Assembly: GCF_003325475.1 (NCBI RefSeq)
Contig: NZ_CP029495.1
Span: 1,612,001 to 1,676,000, forward strand
Reading direction: 5' to 3'
Source: Chromobacterium phragmitis
GTDB taxonomy: Bacteria; Pseudomonadota; Gammaproteobacteria; Burkholderiales; Chromobacteriaceae
DNA length: 64,000 nt
Position 1 is the stretch's first letter, and every line of letters starts with the position of its first letter. The position numbers were made by a program, and so were the translations under genes. The notes beneath the pieces are model-generated. The model was given only the letters and a program-made list of their open reading frames with translations, was not told the origin of the DNA and searched no databases. Below are positions 32,901 to 40,722 of this stretch, in pieces.

Positions 32901-34947
32901 GGCCCACGACATCACCGTCATCGTCAACGGCGTCAACGACATCCCGGTATTCTCCGGCGCCGACCATGGCGCGGTTACCGAGGACTTCAACGTCTCCGCC
33001 GCCAACACCCTCGACTACATCGGCAAGCTCAACGTCGTCGACCCCGACCAGAACCAGTCGGCAATCGACCCCAGCCGCGTCGGCAGCCGCGCCGGCAACC
33101 TCGGCAGCCTCACCATCGACGCCGCCGGCAACTGGCACTACGCCGTCGACAACGCCAAGGTCCAGTCTCTGGGACAGGGCGATACCCTCTCCGAGGTGTT
33201 CACCGTCTATTCCAAGGACGGCACGGCTCACGACATCACCGTCATCGTCAACGGCGTCGACGACCTTTCCGTCATCACTGGCCAGGATCAGGGTAGCGTC
33301 ACAGAAGACCTGAATGTTTCCGCCGCCCAGACGCTGGACTACGCCGGCAAGCTCGACATCACCGATGTCGACCAGCACGACAAGCCTGCCTTCGACCCCT
33401 CCCGCATCGACAGCCAAGCCGGCAATCTTGGCTCACTCGTCATTGACGCCGTCGGCAGCTGGCACTACCAAGTCAACAATGCAGATGTCCAGTATCTCGG
33501 CCAGGGAGAAACCAAGCTTGAAACCTTCACCGTCTACGGCATAGATGGCTCCAGCCATGCCATCACCGTCATCGTCAATGGCGTCAACGATATCCCGGTG
33601 TTCTCCGGCGCCGATCACGGCGCCGTCACCGAGGACCTCAACGTCTCCGCCGCCAACACCCTCGACTACATCGGCAAGCTCAACGTCGTCGACCCCGACC
33701 AGAACCAGTCGGCAATCGACCCCAGCCGCGTCGGCAGCCGCGCCGGCAACCTCGGCAGCCTCACCATCGACGCCGCCGGCAACTGGCACTACGCCGTCGA
33801 CAACGCCAAAGTCCAGTATCTGGGACAAGGCGACACTCTCACCGAGGTGTTCACTGTCTATTCCAAGGACGGCACCTCCCACGACATCTCCGTCATCGTC
33901 CACGGCGTCAATGATTCCGCTTTGTTCACGGGCAACTTTACTGGAACCATATTCGACAACAGTCAAAACGCTCCTGTGAAAGGACATATCAACGTATTCG
34001 ACGTCGATCAAGGCCAGTCGAGTTTCCAATCTCAAAACGATGACGTTCGGCAATATGGCACTTTCACATTCAACAATGTGACTGGCGACTGGACGTTCAC
34101 CGTTAACGATGCCGCCAAGGCACTCACTTATGGACATAATCAGTCATACACCTTCACTGTCACGTCCTTCGACGGCACCACACAAGACATAGCAATCACC
34201 ATTATTGGAACGAACAACCTTGCTCCCATCAGCGGCAACGTCCAGGGAGCCGTGACCGAAAATCCTGCCACCGGCATCGCGCTCGAAGCCTCTGCTCCGA
34301 ACAAAGCAACATCCTCCTCCCATCATGCCGACGCGGTTTCACGTGAAACCAGCAACGTCGTCGCCGCGGCCGGCCACGCCAAAGCTGGCTCCGGCGAGCT
34401 CGCCGCCGCTGAGAACCATCCGTACGGCGCGGCTAGCCATGAGTCCAGCATCGTCTACGGCGCGCAGAAAGCCGCCGATGCCGCCGGCGACAGACCAAGC
34501 CCATCCCTCGCCCACGACGCGCCACAGTCCGCCGACAGCCGCGTCAGCCACGCCGCGCCGGACAGCCACCACCCGGCGGCAGCCGATGCCGGGGCTCGCG
34601 GCGGCGCGGGCATCGACACCTTCAAATGGACGCTGGGCGAGCCAAGCGCCGCCGCCAAGCCGGAGCCGGCGCGGAACGGGGTGGCCGATCACGGCCCGCG
34701 GGGCGAGAAGGACGCGCTGGACCTGAAGGACTTGCTGCCGGAAGGCGGCCACCGCGCGGCGAGCCTGGACAGCTATCTGAACGGCCACAAGGAAGGCGCG
34801 GACGCGGCGGCGGAGGCCCGCCACCCGAGTCCGGGCGCGCCGGCGGCGCCAGGGCCGGAAAGCGTCGAGCTGGCGCACGCCGCCGTGCTCAGCGACGCGC
34901 AGCTGCTGAAAAACCTGCTGGGCCACGGCCAGCAACACGCCGAGTAA
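29911..34947 (+). CDS. Large VCBS-repeat biofilm adhesin with N-terminal retention module (LapA-type)
   Basis: A 1678-residue type I-secreted surface adhesin. Residues 1-115 form the retention module (MATSTQGHILALQGSVKAI, GDILLPGEQLQL), which plugs the outer-membrane pore. DPAAAGLN (115-122) followed by GHSFIRIGRI is the LapG-type cleavage motif. About eleven VCBS-like domains of 100-110 residues follow (pattern GxVTEDxxV...YGxLTIDAxGNWHY...V.NGVND). The C-terminal 220 residues are Ala/His-rich and contain a remnant type I target region (GGAGIDTFKWTLGE, ALDLKDLLPEG), but no clear RTX nonapeptides. ATG at 29911 has AGGAG. A parS-like site lies at 34335. Confidence 0.9.
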   Translation: MATSTQGHILALQGSVKAIGIDGKTRLLKVGDILLPGEQLQLENGAAIDIGRTDGQTIHIDGTRQVTLTEEVLRPQHADATEAAIAPLAPEAQQILAALDNPNPGPNANPFDNLDPAAAGLNDPGGENSGHSFIRIGRISESLSSLSLDSAPVSAAATQSSLAAANATPDSPPFFTNANGAPLGSDLNVTTKEDTPVSGALTASDPDGDPLTFVKGSDPAHGVVIVNPNGSWTYTPGQDYNGNDAFTVTVNDGRGGTATVTVNVGVTPVNDPPVFGGNDHGVVVEDDVTQVSGTLVVKDPDAGESGFQPQADITVDYGTFHFDSGTGQWTFTLDNAKAQALTNADRFDRAFTVQSLDGTTHTVTVTIQGKDDAAIITGDNGAVTEDKNVSASNTLDYDGKLNIVDPDQGQAVFNAARVDSQAGNLGSLTIDAAGNWHYSVDNAKVQYLGQGDTRTESFTVYSQDGTSHNVVVVVNGVNDPAKIGGAGDIGDGTVKEDTPAQTVASGKLTVADVDQGQAQLQPSQQVTDYGTFQASADGTWTFTINNGSDKVQALGEGDTVPLQFTVTSKDGSATSVVTIHVLGTNDAAVIGGADNGTVIEDKLLDVGGSLTVKDVDQGQSFFQAQSGTKGTYGTFSIDASGNWKYDLNNSDPAVQALNQGESRIESFTVKSADGTPSTVTVTILGTNDPAIITPHTPDDGHGQVKEDTVLTTQGKLDVTDVDTGQAFFQAQNNTTGTYGAFSIDANGNWHYNLNNSDPIVQALNEGESRIESFIVKSIDGTTSTVTVTVVGTNDIPVFSGADHGAVTEDLNVSAANTLDYIGKLNVVDPDQNQSAIDPSRVGSHAGNLGSLTIDDAGNWHYAVDNAKVQYLGQGDTLTEVFTVYSKDGTAHDITVIVNGVNDIPVFSGADHGAVTEDFNVSAANTLDYIGRLNVVDPDQNQSAIDPSRVGSRAGNLGSLTIDAAGNWHYAVDNAKVQYLGQGDTLTEVFTVYSKDGTAHDITVIVNGVNDIPVFSGADHGAVTEDFNVSAANTLDYIGKLNVVDPDQNQSAIDPSRVGSRAGNLGSLTIDAAGNWHYAVDNAKVQSLGQGDTLSEVFTVYSKDGTAHDITVIVNGVDDLSVITGQDQGSVTEDLNVSAAQTLDYAGKLDITDVDQHDKPAFDPSRIDSQAGNLGSLVIDAVGSWHYQVNNADVQYLGQGETKLETFTVYGIDGSSHAITVIVNGVNDIPVFSGADHGAVTEDLNVSAANTLDYIGKLNVVDPDQNQSAIDPSRVGSRAGNLGSLTIDAAGNWHYAVDNAKVQYLGQGDTLTEVFTVYSKDGTSHDISVIVHGVNDSALFTGNFTGTIFDNSQNAPVKGHINVFDVDQGQSSFQSQNDDVRQYGTFTFNNVTGDWTFTVNDAAKALTYGHNQSYTFTVTSFDGTTQDIAITIIGTNNLAPISGNVQGAVTENPATGIALEASAPNKATSSSHHADAVSRETSNVVAAAGHAKAGSGELAAAENHPYGAASHESSIVYGAQKAADAAGDRPSPSLAHDAPQSADSRVSHAAPDSHHPAAADAGARGGAGIDTFKWTLGEPSAAAKPEPARNGVADHGPRGEKDALDLKDLLPEGGHRAASLDSYLNGHKEGADAAAEARHPSPGAPAAPGPESVELAHAAVLSDAQLLKNLLGHGQQHAE
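30259..30270 (+). other. LapG-type cleavage motif codons (AAAG)
   Basis: Encodes A117-A118-A119-G120 after Asp-Pro. LapG-family proteases cut between alanines of TAAG, PAAG or AAAG in LapA-type adhesins, followed as here by a GHSF(I/V)R segment. Site assigned by analogy. Confidence 0.7.
32287..33909 (+). repeat. Near-identical 324-bp tandem VCBS repeats
   Basis: Five consecutive units begin at 32287, 32611, 32935, 33259 and 33586, with a 324-bp period (108 residues) except one 327-bp unit. Units 1, 2, 3 and 5 are almost identical in DNA (shared start PVFSGADHGAVTED); unit 4 is divergent. The identity points to recent duplication or gene conversion. Confidence 0.9.
34335..34350. other. parS-like ParB-binding site 4 (inside the adhesin gene)
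   Basis: GGTTTCACGTGAAACC is a perfect 16-bp palindrome matching parS at 14 of 16 positions. It encodes VSRET in the Ala/His-rich C-terminal region, the same peptide as the hutH site although the proteins are unrelated, so the DNA and not the peptide is conserved. Confidence 0.75.
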
Positions 34948-34972
34948 GGCCTGGTTTCGGTTGCCGCGCCAC

Positions 34973-34999
34973 GCCCCCCGCCCGCGGCGGGGGGCTTTT
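34973..34999 (+). terminator. Terminator after the adhesin gene
   Basis: GCCCCCCGCC (34973-34982) and GGCGGGGGGC (34986-34995) form a perfect 10-bp stem with a CGC loop, followed by TTTT. Probably a partial terminator, since the next gene follows 33 bp later on the same strand. Confidence 0.75.
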
Positions 35000-35031
35000 C
35001 CGCCTTCGCCCGCCAGACCCAGGAGAATGCC

Positions 35032-36216
35032 ATGACAGCCGCCCCCTCCGCTTGGGACCCCGGCGCCCACGCCAGCTGGCAAGCCGGCAAACCGCAGGAG
35101 GCCGTCGCCTTGACGCTGGCGGCCGTGAACCGCCACGGCCGCAAGAAACCGGTAGACCTTGTGCTGCAACTCGCCTACTACCTGTTTCTGGCCGGCCAAC
35201 ACCACGCCGCCGCCCAAGCGCTGGCCCAGGTGCGCCCCGACTATCCCGACAACCGGGAAGTCCTGCTCAATCTGGGCGTTTCCCTGGCCCGCAGCCAACA
35301 ATACGAGCAGGCCATCCCGACGCTGCAAGCCTACCTCGCGCATGATCCCGGCGATGCGCTGGTGCACGCCACGCTCGGCACCTGCTTCCACCGGCTGGGC
35401 CGTCTGCAAGAGGCAGCGGAAGCCGGCTCGCGGTCGCTGGCGTTATCCGACAGACGGCATGGCGCGGCGCCCGTCGGCTGGCGGCTGCCCGATGCCGATC
35501 CAGCGGCCTTCGCTGCGGGGAAAAGCCAGGTCATCGCCTTTTCATTGTGGGGCGGCAACCCCCGCTACCTGCGCGGCGCCATCGACAACGCGCTGGCCGC
35601 CCCCCAGGTCTACCCCGGCTGGCGGCTGCGTTTTTATCTGGATGAAACGGTGCCGGAGGACGTCCGGCGAGAGCTGGCCGCGCTGGGCTGCGAACTGGTG
35701 CTGGAAACGCCGGGGCAAAGCCTGCGCCAACGACTGACCTGGCGCTTCCAGGCGGCAAACGACCCGCAAGTGGGCCGTTTTCTGGTGAGGGATGCCGACT
35801 CCGTCATCGGCCCGCGCGAAAAGCTGGCGGTCGACGAATGGCTGGCATCCGATCGCTGGTTCCATGTGATGCGGGACTGGTGGACGCATACCGACCTGAT
35901 CCTGGCCGGCATGTGGGGCGGCGTCGCCGGCGCGCTGCCGCCGCTGGACACGCTGCTGGCCGGTTATCGCTCAGGGCATATGGAAACCCCCAACGTCGAT
36001 CAATGGTTCTTGCGGGACAAGGTCTGGTCTTACGTCCGCCTCAGCTGCATGGTGCATGACCGTTGCTTCGCGTCCCATGCGGCCCGCCCCTGGCCCGGCC
36101 CGCGGCCGGAGGGCAACCGCCATGTGGGCCAGGATGTCTTCGCCAGCCAGCGGGACAGCCAGGAACGGCGGCTGGCGGCATGGATCGGCAAGCTGCCCAG
36201 CTTGGCGATCGGCTGA
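35032..36216 (+). CDS. TPR protein with glycosyltransferase-like C-terminal domain
   Basis: A 394-residue cytoplasmic protein. Residues about 10-135 are three or four TPR units (KPVDLVLQLAYYLFLAGQHHAAAQAL, NREVLLNLGVSLARSQQYEQAI, ALVHATLGTCFHRLGRLQEAAE). The C-terminal domain (about 160-390) begins with QVIAFSLWGGNPRYLRGAIDNA and carries RDADSVI, a DxD-like motif of nucleotide-sugar transferases, then WFHVMRDWWTHTDLILAGMWGG. The position right after the adhesin and before its regulators suggests it modifies the adhesin before secretion. ATG at 35032 has AGGAGA. Enzyme activity is inferred only. Confidence 0.65.
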   Translation: MTAAPSAWDPGAHASWQAGKPQEAVALTLAAVNRHGRKKPVDLVLQLAYYLFLAGQHHAAAQALAQVRPDYPDNREVLLNLGVSLARSQQYEQAIPTLQAYLAHDPGDALVHATLGTCFHRLGRLQEAAEAGSRSLALSDRRHGAAPVGWRLPDADPAAFAAGKSQVIAFSLWGGNPRYLRGAIDNALAAPQVYPGWRLRFYLDETVPEDVRRELAALGCELVLETPGQSLRQRLTWRFQAANDPQVGRFLVRDADSVIGPREKLAVDEWLASDRWFHVMRDWWTHTDLILAGMWGGVAGALPPLDTLLAGYRSGHMETPNVDQWFLRDKVWSYVRLSCMVHDRCFASHAARPWPGPRPEGNRHVGQDVFASQRDSQERRLAAWIGKLPSLAIG

Positions 36217-36292
36217 AGCCTGCCCGCGCTTGTCCATGCCGCGCCAGCATGGCTCCGCGGCCGGCTTCGGCCGCCAAGCGCCGCTCCCCAGC

Positions 36293-38206
36293 TCAGCGGA
36301 TGGCCGGTCCGGTCAGGCCATCGACGCGCAGCTCCAACAGTGTCCTGGCATCCTCCTCGCTGGCCACGCCCTTGGCCACCAGCTTGGCGCCCATCAGCGA
36401 CGTCATGCGCTGCACGCCCGTCACCAATACTTGCCGCCCCTGATCCTGATGTATTCCCAGCGTCAGCGCGCCGTCCAGCACCAGATAGTCGATGCCGGCC
36501 TGGTTCAGCCTCGCCACCAGCTCCAGCCGGTGGCCGCGGATTTCCACCGCCAGCATGTGGCCGGCATCCTTGATCGCCGCGCCGAAGGCCAGGAAGGCGT
36601 CCCAATGCTCGTCCAGCCCGGTTTCGTCGAACTCGAACGCCACCGTGGCTCGGCCGCCGCGCAGAGCATCCAGCGTCCGGCTGCGAAAGTCCTTGTCCGC
36701 CAGCGACGCCGGCGACATATTCACCGCCACCCGCGCCGCCGGCGCGTCGGCCAGCGCCAGCCTCAGCGCCTCCAGATCGATCAGATGAGTCAATCCCAAG
36801 CGCAAGCTGTGCGACACCAGCCGCAACGCGTTGATCTCCGGCAAACCGTCCCGCGCGGGACAGTACAGCATGCCTTCCTGCCACAGCGGCGCGCGCTGCG
36901 CGTCCCTCACCGGAAACCAGCGCAGGCTAAAATGGCGCTGATGGCAGCCGGCTTCGATCAGCGCCCGCCAGTCCCACTCGCTGCCCACATCCGGCCCCCC
37001 GCCCTCGACCCGCCGCCACTGGTTGTCTCCCGCCGCCTCGGCCTGGGCCAGCGCCTGGCTGGCGCGCGCCAACAGGCTGGCCAGGCTGTCGCCCCGCGCG
37101 ATGCCGCACACGCCGACATGCCCGACGCCGTCCTGATCGCACAAGCCCATTCTTTGGTACAGCGCCAGTTGATCGCATAGCGTAGCCGCCAGCTGCCTCG
37201 CCGCCTCCGCCTCCAATTCCGGGCAGAACACGGCGAAATCTGCGCCACGCAAACGCGCCGCCAGCCACCCCACCCGCTTGGCGGCCAGATCGTTCAAATC
37301 GCTCGCCAGCCGCTTGAGCAGAACATCCGCCCGCTCGCCGCCCAGGCGCTGGTTCAGCTCGGCCAGCCCCGACAAACGCAACAACAACAGGCACCCGCTC
37401 AGGTTTTCTTCTTCCGCCAAGGCGCTGGCCACCGCCTGTTCCAATGCTTCCCGGTTGGCCAGGCCTGTCACCGGATCGGACAGCCGCTCGCGGCGCAGCC
37501 GCTCCATGTCGGAAGACTGGTCTTGCAAATAGGACTGCAGCCCTTCCACCATCTGGTTCATCGCCAACACCACCCGCGCCAGCTCCGGCACCTTGGGCTC
37601 GGTCATGCTCTGAAAGCGGCGCGCGCTGACCGCGCTCGCCTGGCTCACCACCCGCTGCAGATCTCGCCGCAGCTTGAAGATGTCGATGGAGCCCAGCAAC
37701 CCGGCCAGCAGGCCGGCGCCCAGCAGCCACATCATGGTCTGCAGCGCGCCTTGCCACAGCGACTCGTAGGCATAGCTCAACGCGGCCTCCACCCGGATCT
37801 CGCCGGCCTGCAGCCAGCCGGCGGTCACCAGCGCGCTCCCCGGCTGCGGGGACAAGGGCAGCAATGTCTGGAACCACTCCGGCGCGGCCGGGAACACCGC
37901 CTGGTTCACGCGGTCCACCAGCACTTTTCCATCCGCGCCGCGCCAGCGGATGTGGTGAAAATACCCCTGGTCGAAAGTCGCGTTTATCAGGGTTTCCGCC
38001 ATCGCCTTGTCCGCCTTGTGCTGGGTGATCATCAAGGCCAGCGAATTGGCGGCATTGGCGTTTTGCCCGCTCAACTGCTGCTCCAAATAACGGCGGGCAT
38101 TGTATAAGTCGGCCAGCAGAGCCCCCGTCAGAGACAAGACCACCAGCAGCACCAGCAGCAGCCAAAGCCGTTGAATCAGGGAAAGGTTTTTCATCGCGCC
38201 GCCCAT
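36293..38206 (-). CDS. lapD: LapD-like c-di-GMP receptor (degenerate GGDEF-EAL protein)
   Basis: A 637-residue inner-membrane receptor. A first helix (residues about 11-32), a periplasmic LapD/MoxY-type domain (FDQGYFHHIRWRGADGKVL), a second helix (MMWLLGAGLLAGLLGSIDIF, about 157-176), a HAMP segment, then GGDEF-like (SDPVTGLANREALEQAV; the signature is RGADF instead of GGDEF) and EAL-like domains (the EAL signature is lost, EGMLYCP in its place). Both enzyme motifs are degenerate, as in LapD, which binds c-di-GMP and then holds LapG away from the adhesin. ATG at 38206; ATG 38194 is also possible. It lies 9 bp after lapG. Confidence 0.88.
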   Translation of the reverse strand: MGGAMKNLSLIQRLWLLLVLLVVLSLTGALLADLYNARRYLEQQLSGQNANAANSLALMITQHKADKAMAETLINATFDQGYFHHIRWRGADGKVLVDRVNQAVFPAAPEWFQTLLPLSPQPGSALVTAGWLQAGEIRVEAALSYAYESLWQGALQTMMWLLGAGLLAGLLGSIDIFKLRRDLQRVVSQASAVSARRFQSMTEPKVPELARVVLAMNQMVEGLQSYLQDQSSDMERLRRERLSDPVTGLANREALEQAVASALAEEENLSGCLLLLRLSGLAELNQRLGGERADVLLKRLASDLNDLAAKRVGWLAARLRGADFAVFCPELEAEAARQLAATLCDQLALYQRMGLCDQDGVGHVGVCGIARGDSLASLLARASQALAQAEAAGDNQWRRVEGGGPDVGSEWDWRALIEAGCHQRHFSLRWFPVRDAQRAPLWQEGMLYCPARDGLPEINALRLVSHSLRLGLTHLIDLEALRLALADAPAARVAVNMSPASLADKDFRSRTLDALRGGRATVAFEFDETGLDEHWDAFLAFGAAIKDAGHMLAVEIRGHRLELVARLNQAGIDYLVLDGALTLGIHQDQGRQVLVTGVQRMTSLMGAKLVAKGVASEEDARTLLELRVDGLTGPAIR

Positions 38207-38215
38207 CTCGTCGAA

Positions 38216-38893
38216 TCAGAAAGTGAAGCCTTCGTTTTTCATCTTGTCCATCACCTGCCGCCAGCGGGTCAGCTTGGACACGTCGCTGCTGCGGGAGCCC
38301 ACCCACAGGCCCTGGGCATTGAAACTGAATACCGGCAGCAAGTCCGGGCGCTGGGAAGCGGGGTCGATCGACGTCACCAGGCTGTCCAGGATCAGCGGCT
38401 CGGCGCTCGGCGTGGCGTAATACGCCAGCACCATGTGCGCCTGGCTGATCGTGCTGCCGGGCCCGCCTATCCTCGCCTTGACGTAGACAAGGCGCAGTTT
38501 GTCGGGCGAGACGCCCAATACCAGCAAGGAAATGTACTTGCCGATGCTGAAGTCTTCGCAGTCCCCCGCGCCCTTGCCGAACATTTCCAGCGGCGTCGCC
38601 CAATAGTCCTGAACCCCCCAGTTGTCTATGTCCTCGCGGTACAGGATGCGCCGGTTGAAAAACTGGTTAACCTCCGAAAGCTTCTGCCTCTCCTCAGCCC
38701 CCTGCAGGCCGCCCAGCAGCTGGTTCCATTCGCGGTACAACGCCGCGGCGCGCGGCCCGTAACGCGCGGCGGCGCGCTCCGTAGGCAGGCTGGCGGCCGC
38801 CACGCACAAACCTGCCAGCAGCAACATGACAGGCAGCAGCCAACGCCGCGGACGACTTGGCCGCCGTCTGAAAACAGGCATGACGAGCTTCAT
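38216..38893 (-). CDS. lapG: LapG-like periplasmic cysteine protease
   Basis: A 225-residue transglutaminase-like protease (peptidase family C93) with an N-terminal signal/anchor (WLLPVMLLLAGLCVAAAS, about 18-35). The catalytic triad is visible: C112 in GAGDCEDF, H153 in QAHMVLAYY and D170 in LILDSL. LapG releases the adhesin by cutting after the retention module when c-di-GMP is low. ATG at 38893 has TGGA at good spacing; ATG 38899 is an alternative. Forms an operon with the LapD-like gene. Confidence 0.92.
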   Translation of the reverse strand: MKLVMPVFRRRPSRPRRWLLPVMLLLAGLCVAAASLPTERAAARYGPRAAALYREWNQLLGGLQGAEERQKLSEVNQFFNRRILYREDIDNWGVQDYWATPLEMFGKGAGDCEDFSIGKYISLLVLGVSPDKLRLVYVKARIGGPGSTISQAHMVLAYYATPSAEPLILDSLVTSIDPASQRPDLLPVFSFNAQGLWVGSRSSDVSKLTRWRQVMDKMKNEGFTF

Positions 38894-38968
38894 GTTCATT
38901 CCACGCCGGCTAATGAAGGCCACTGTAGCAGATAGGGAAATTATACTCCCTTCCGCAAAAATACTCAT

Positions 38969-38996
38969 TTGACATTCTTAACTTATGATTTAACCT
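38969..38996 (+). promoter_or_regulatory. Probable promoter of the secretion genes
   Basis: In the AT-rich divergent region between lapG and the TolC-like gene, a perfect -35 TTGACA (38969-38974) is followed after 16 bp by TAACCT (38991-38996), a weak -10. It lies 53 bp upstream of the start. Confidence 0.45.
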
Positions 38997-39048
38997 GAAT
39001 GATGTAAGACTTAAAAATATCAGCCCTTGCGCCCGGAGACTATTAACC

Positions 39049-40530
39049 ATGCAACGCTTACAAAAAAGACAGATTCATCTGGCAGTGGCAGCCTTGCTCA
39101 GTTTGTCGGCCTCGTTGGCTCAAGCCACCAGCCTGCGTGAAGTCGTGGAAAAAACCGTCGCCAGCAATCCGGATGTCCGCTTCCGCTTCCACGAATTCCG
39201 CTCCGCGGCGGAGGAAACCGGCATCGGCCGCGCCGGCTACATGCCTACGGTGGATGTGTCCTACACCTACGCCCGCGAAAACAACAAGGAGCCGTTGATC
39301 AACAACGGACCGCAGATAAAAGAGGACTTCACCCGCAAGGGCTGGTCGGCCGACCTCACCCAGAACCTGTTCCAAGGCTTCCAGACCATGAACACGGTGA
39401 GCCAGCTGGAATTCAGCAAGCGCGGCAAGTACTACGACTTCGTGGATGCTTCCGAGCAGCAGGGCCTGGAAGCCGCCCGCGCCTATCTGGACGTGCTGCG
39501 CTACCGCCAGTTGCTGGATTTCGCCAAGGAAAGCTATGGCGTCCATAAAGGCATCTACGACCAGATCGAACAGAAAGTGAAGGCCGGCGTTGGCCGCCGC
39601 GTCGACTTGGAGCAGGCTGCCGGCCGGCTGGCGTTGTCCGAGACCAATATGATCAACGAGACCTCCAATCTGCACGACGTCTCCGCCCGTTACTCCCGTC
39701 TGATAGGAGAGGAGCCGCCTACCGACATGGCGCCGGCGCCCTCCTTGCAGGACAAGCTGCCGCGCGATCAGGACCTGATGCGGACCGCCGTGCGGAGCAG
39801 CCCGGCCTATCTGTCCTCCGTCGCCAATCTGCGCGCCGCCCAAAGCGATCTGAAGGTCAAGAAAGGCGCCTTCTCCCCCACGCTGGACCTGCGCGCCCAC
39901 ACCGAGAAAACCGACAATCTCGACGCCATCTACGGTCGTCACGACAAGCAGATGGTGCAGCTGGTGTTCAACATCAACCTGTTCCGCGGCGGCGGCGACA
40001 AGGCCCGCCTCGGCGTGTCGGCCGAGCGCTACAATTCGGCGCTGGACCTGCGCGACAAGACCTGCCGCGACCTGCAGCAGACGGTGCGCATCGCCAACAA
40101 CGATGTGCACAAGCTGAACGAGCAGATGGGCTACCTGCGCCAACATGCGCTGTCCACCGAAAAGGCGCGCGACGCCTATCTGAAACAGTTCGACATCGGC
40201 CAGCGCACTTTGCTGGACGTGCTGGACAGCGAAAACGAGCTGTATGACTCCAAACGCTCGCTGGCCAACGCCGAATACGACGGCAAGCTGGCCCAGGCCC
40301 GCGTGCTGGCGGCCTCCGGCCTGTTGCTGCCCAGCCTGCAGCTGAAGCCTATCGAACAGCAGTCGTTCGAATCCGACGACGCCGAGCAGCAGGAAGCCTG
40401 CAGCACCGCCTACACGCCGCCCCAACCGTTCAACACCGCCGGCATCCCCGTCCATCCTTATGTCTCCAGCACAATGGCCGATGCGCCTCCAGCGCCGATC
40501 AAAAAATCCGGCAAGGCCGTGAAACATTGA
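39049..40530 (+). CDS. lapE: TolC-family outer membrane protein of the type I system (LapE-like)
   Basis: A 493-residue outer-membrane channel. A signal peptide (residues about 1-27, ending SLAQA) precedes two TolC repeats of long coiled-coil helices, with the AYLDVLRYRQLLDFAKESY and RRVDLEQAAGRLALSETN segments in the first and RQHALSTEKARDAYLKQFDIGQRTLLDVLDSENELY in the second. This last segment is a TolC-family hallmark. In Lap systems it is the pore through which the adhesin is threaded and retained. GGAGA ribosome site upstream. Confidence 0.92.
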   Translation: MQRLQKRQIHLAVAALLSLSASLAQATSLREVVEKTVASNPDVRFRFHEFRSAAEETGIGRAGYMPTVDVSYTYARENNKEPLINNGPQIKEDFTRKGWSADLTQNLFQGFQTMNTVSQLEFSKRGKYYDFVDASEQQGLEAARAYLDVLRYRQLLDFAKESYGVHKGIYDQIEQKVKAGVGRRVDLEQAAGRLALSETNMINETSNLHDVSARYSRLIGEEPPTDMAPAPSLQDKLPRDQDLMRTAVRSSPAYLSSVANLRAAQSDLKVKKGAFSPTLDLRAHTEKTDNLDAIYGRHDKQMVQLVFNINLFRGGGDKARLGVSAERYNSALDLRDKTCRDLQQTVRIANNDVHKLNEQMGYLRQHALSTEKARDAYLKQFDIGQRTLLDVLDSENELYDSKRSLANAEYDGKLAQARVLAASGLLLPSLQLKPIEQQSFESDDAEQQEACSTAYTPPQPFNTAGIPVHPYVSSTMADAPPAPIKKSGKAVKH

Positions 40531-40551
40531 AACTTGGCAGCCCGCGCCCAC

Positions 40552-40574
40552 AAGACCCGCCACGCGGGTCTTTT
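40552..40574 (+). terminator. Terminator between lapE and lapB
   Basis: AAGACCCGC (40552-40560) and GCGGGTCTT (40564-40572) with a CAC loop, followed by TT. It separates the channel gene from the ABC/HlyD genes. Confidence 0.7.
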
Positions 40575-40722
40575 GGCCATTCGGCGGTCCGCCACGACAT
40601 GAGACTGCCCGCCGCGGAACGACTTGCCGCGGCAAATTCCCGGCGCTGGAGACCTGCCCCGCAGGCTGTTTCCAGTCGTTCATCCCGGCATGATTGCCGG
40701 CCATATCCATGGGAGTGGAAGC

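Noticed and set aside
32287..33909. Regular repeats resembling an array
   Set aside because: The 324-bp period is in frame within one adhesin gene and encodes VCBS domains; there are no short repeats with unique spacers, so it is not CRISPR.
36293..38206. GGDEF-EAL protein as an active cyclase or phosphodiesterase
   Set aside because: Both catalytic signatures are lost and the locus context is LapD-LapG.
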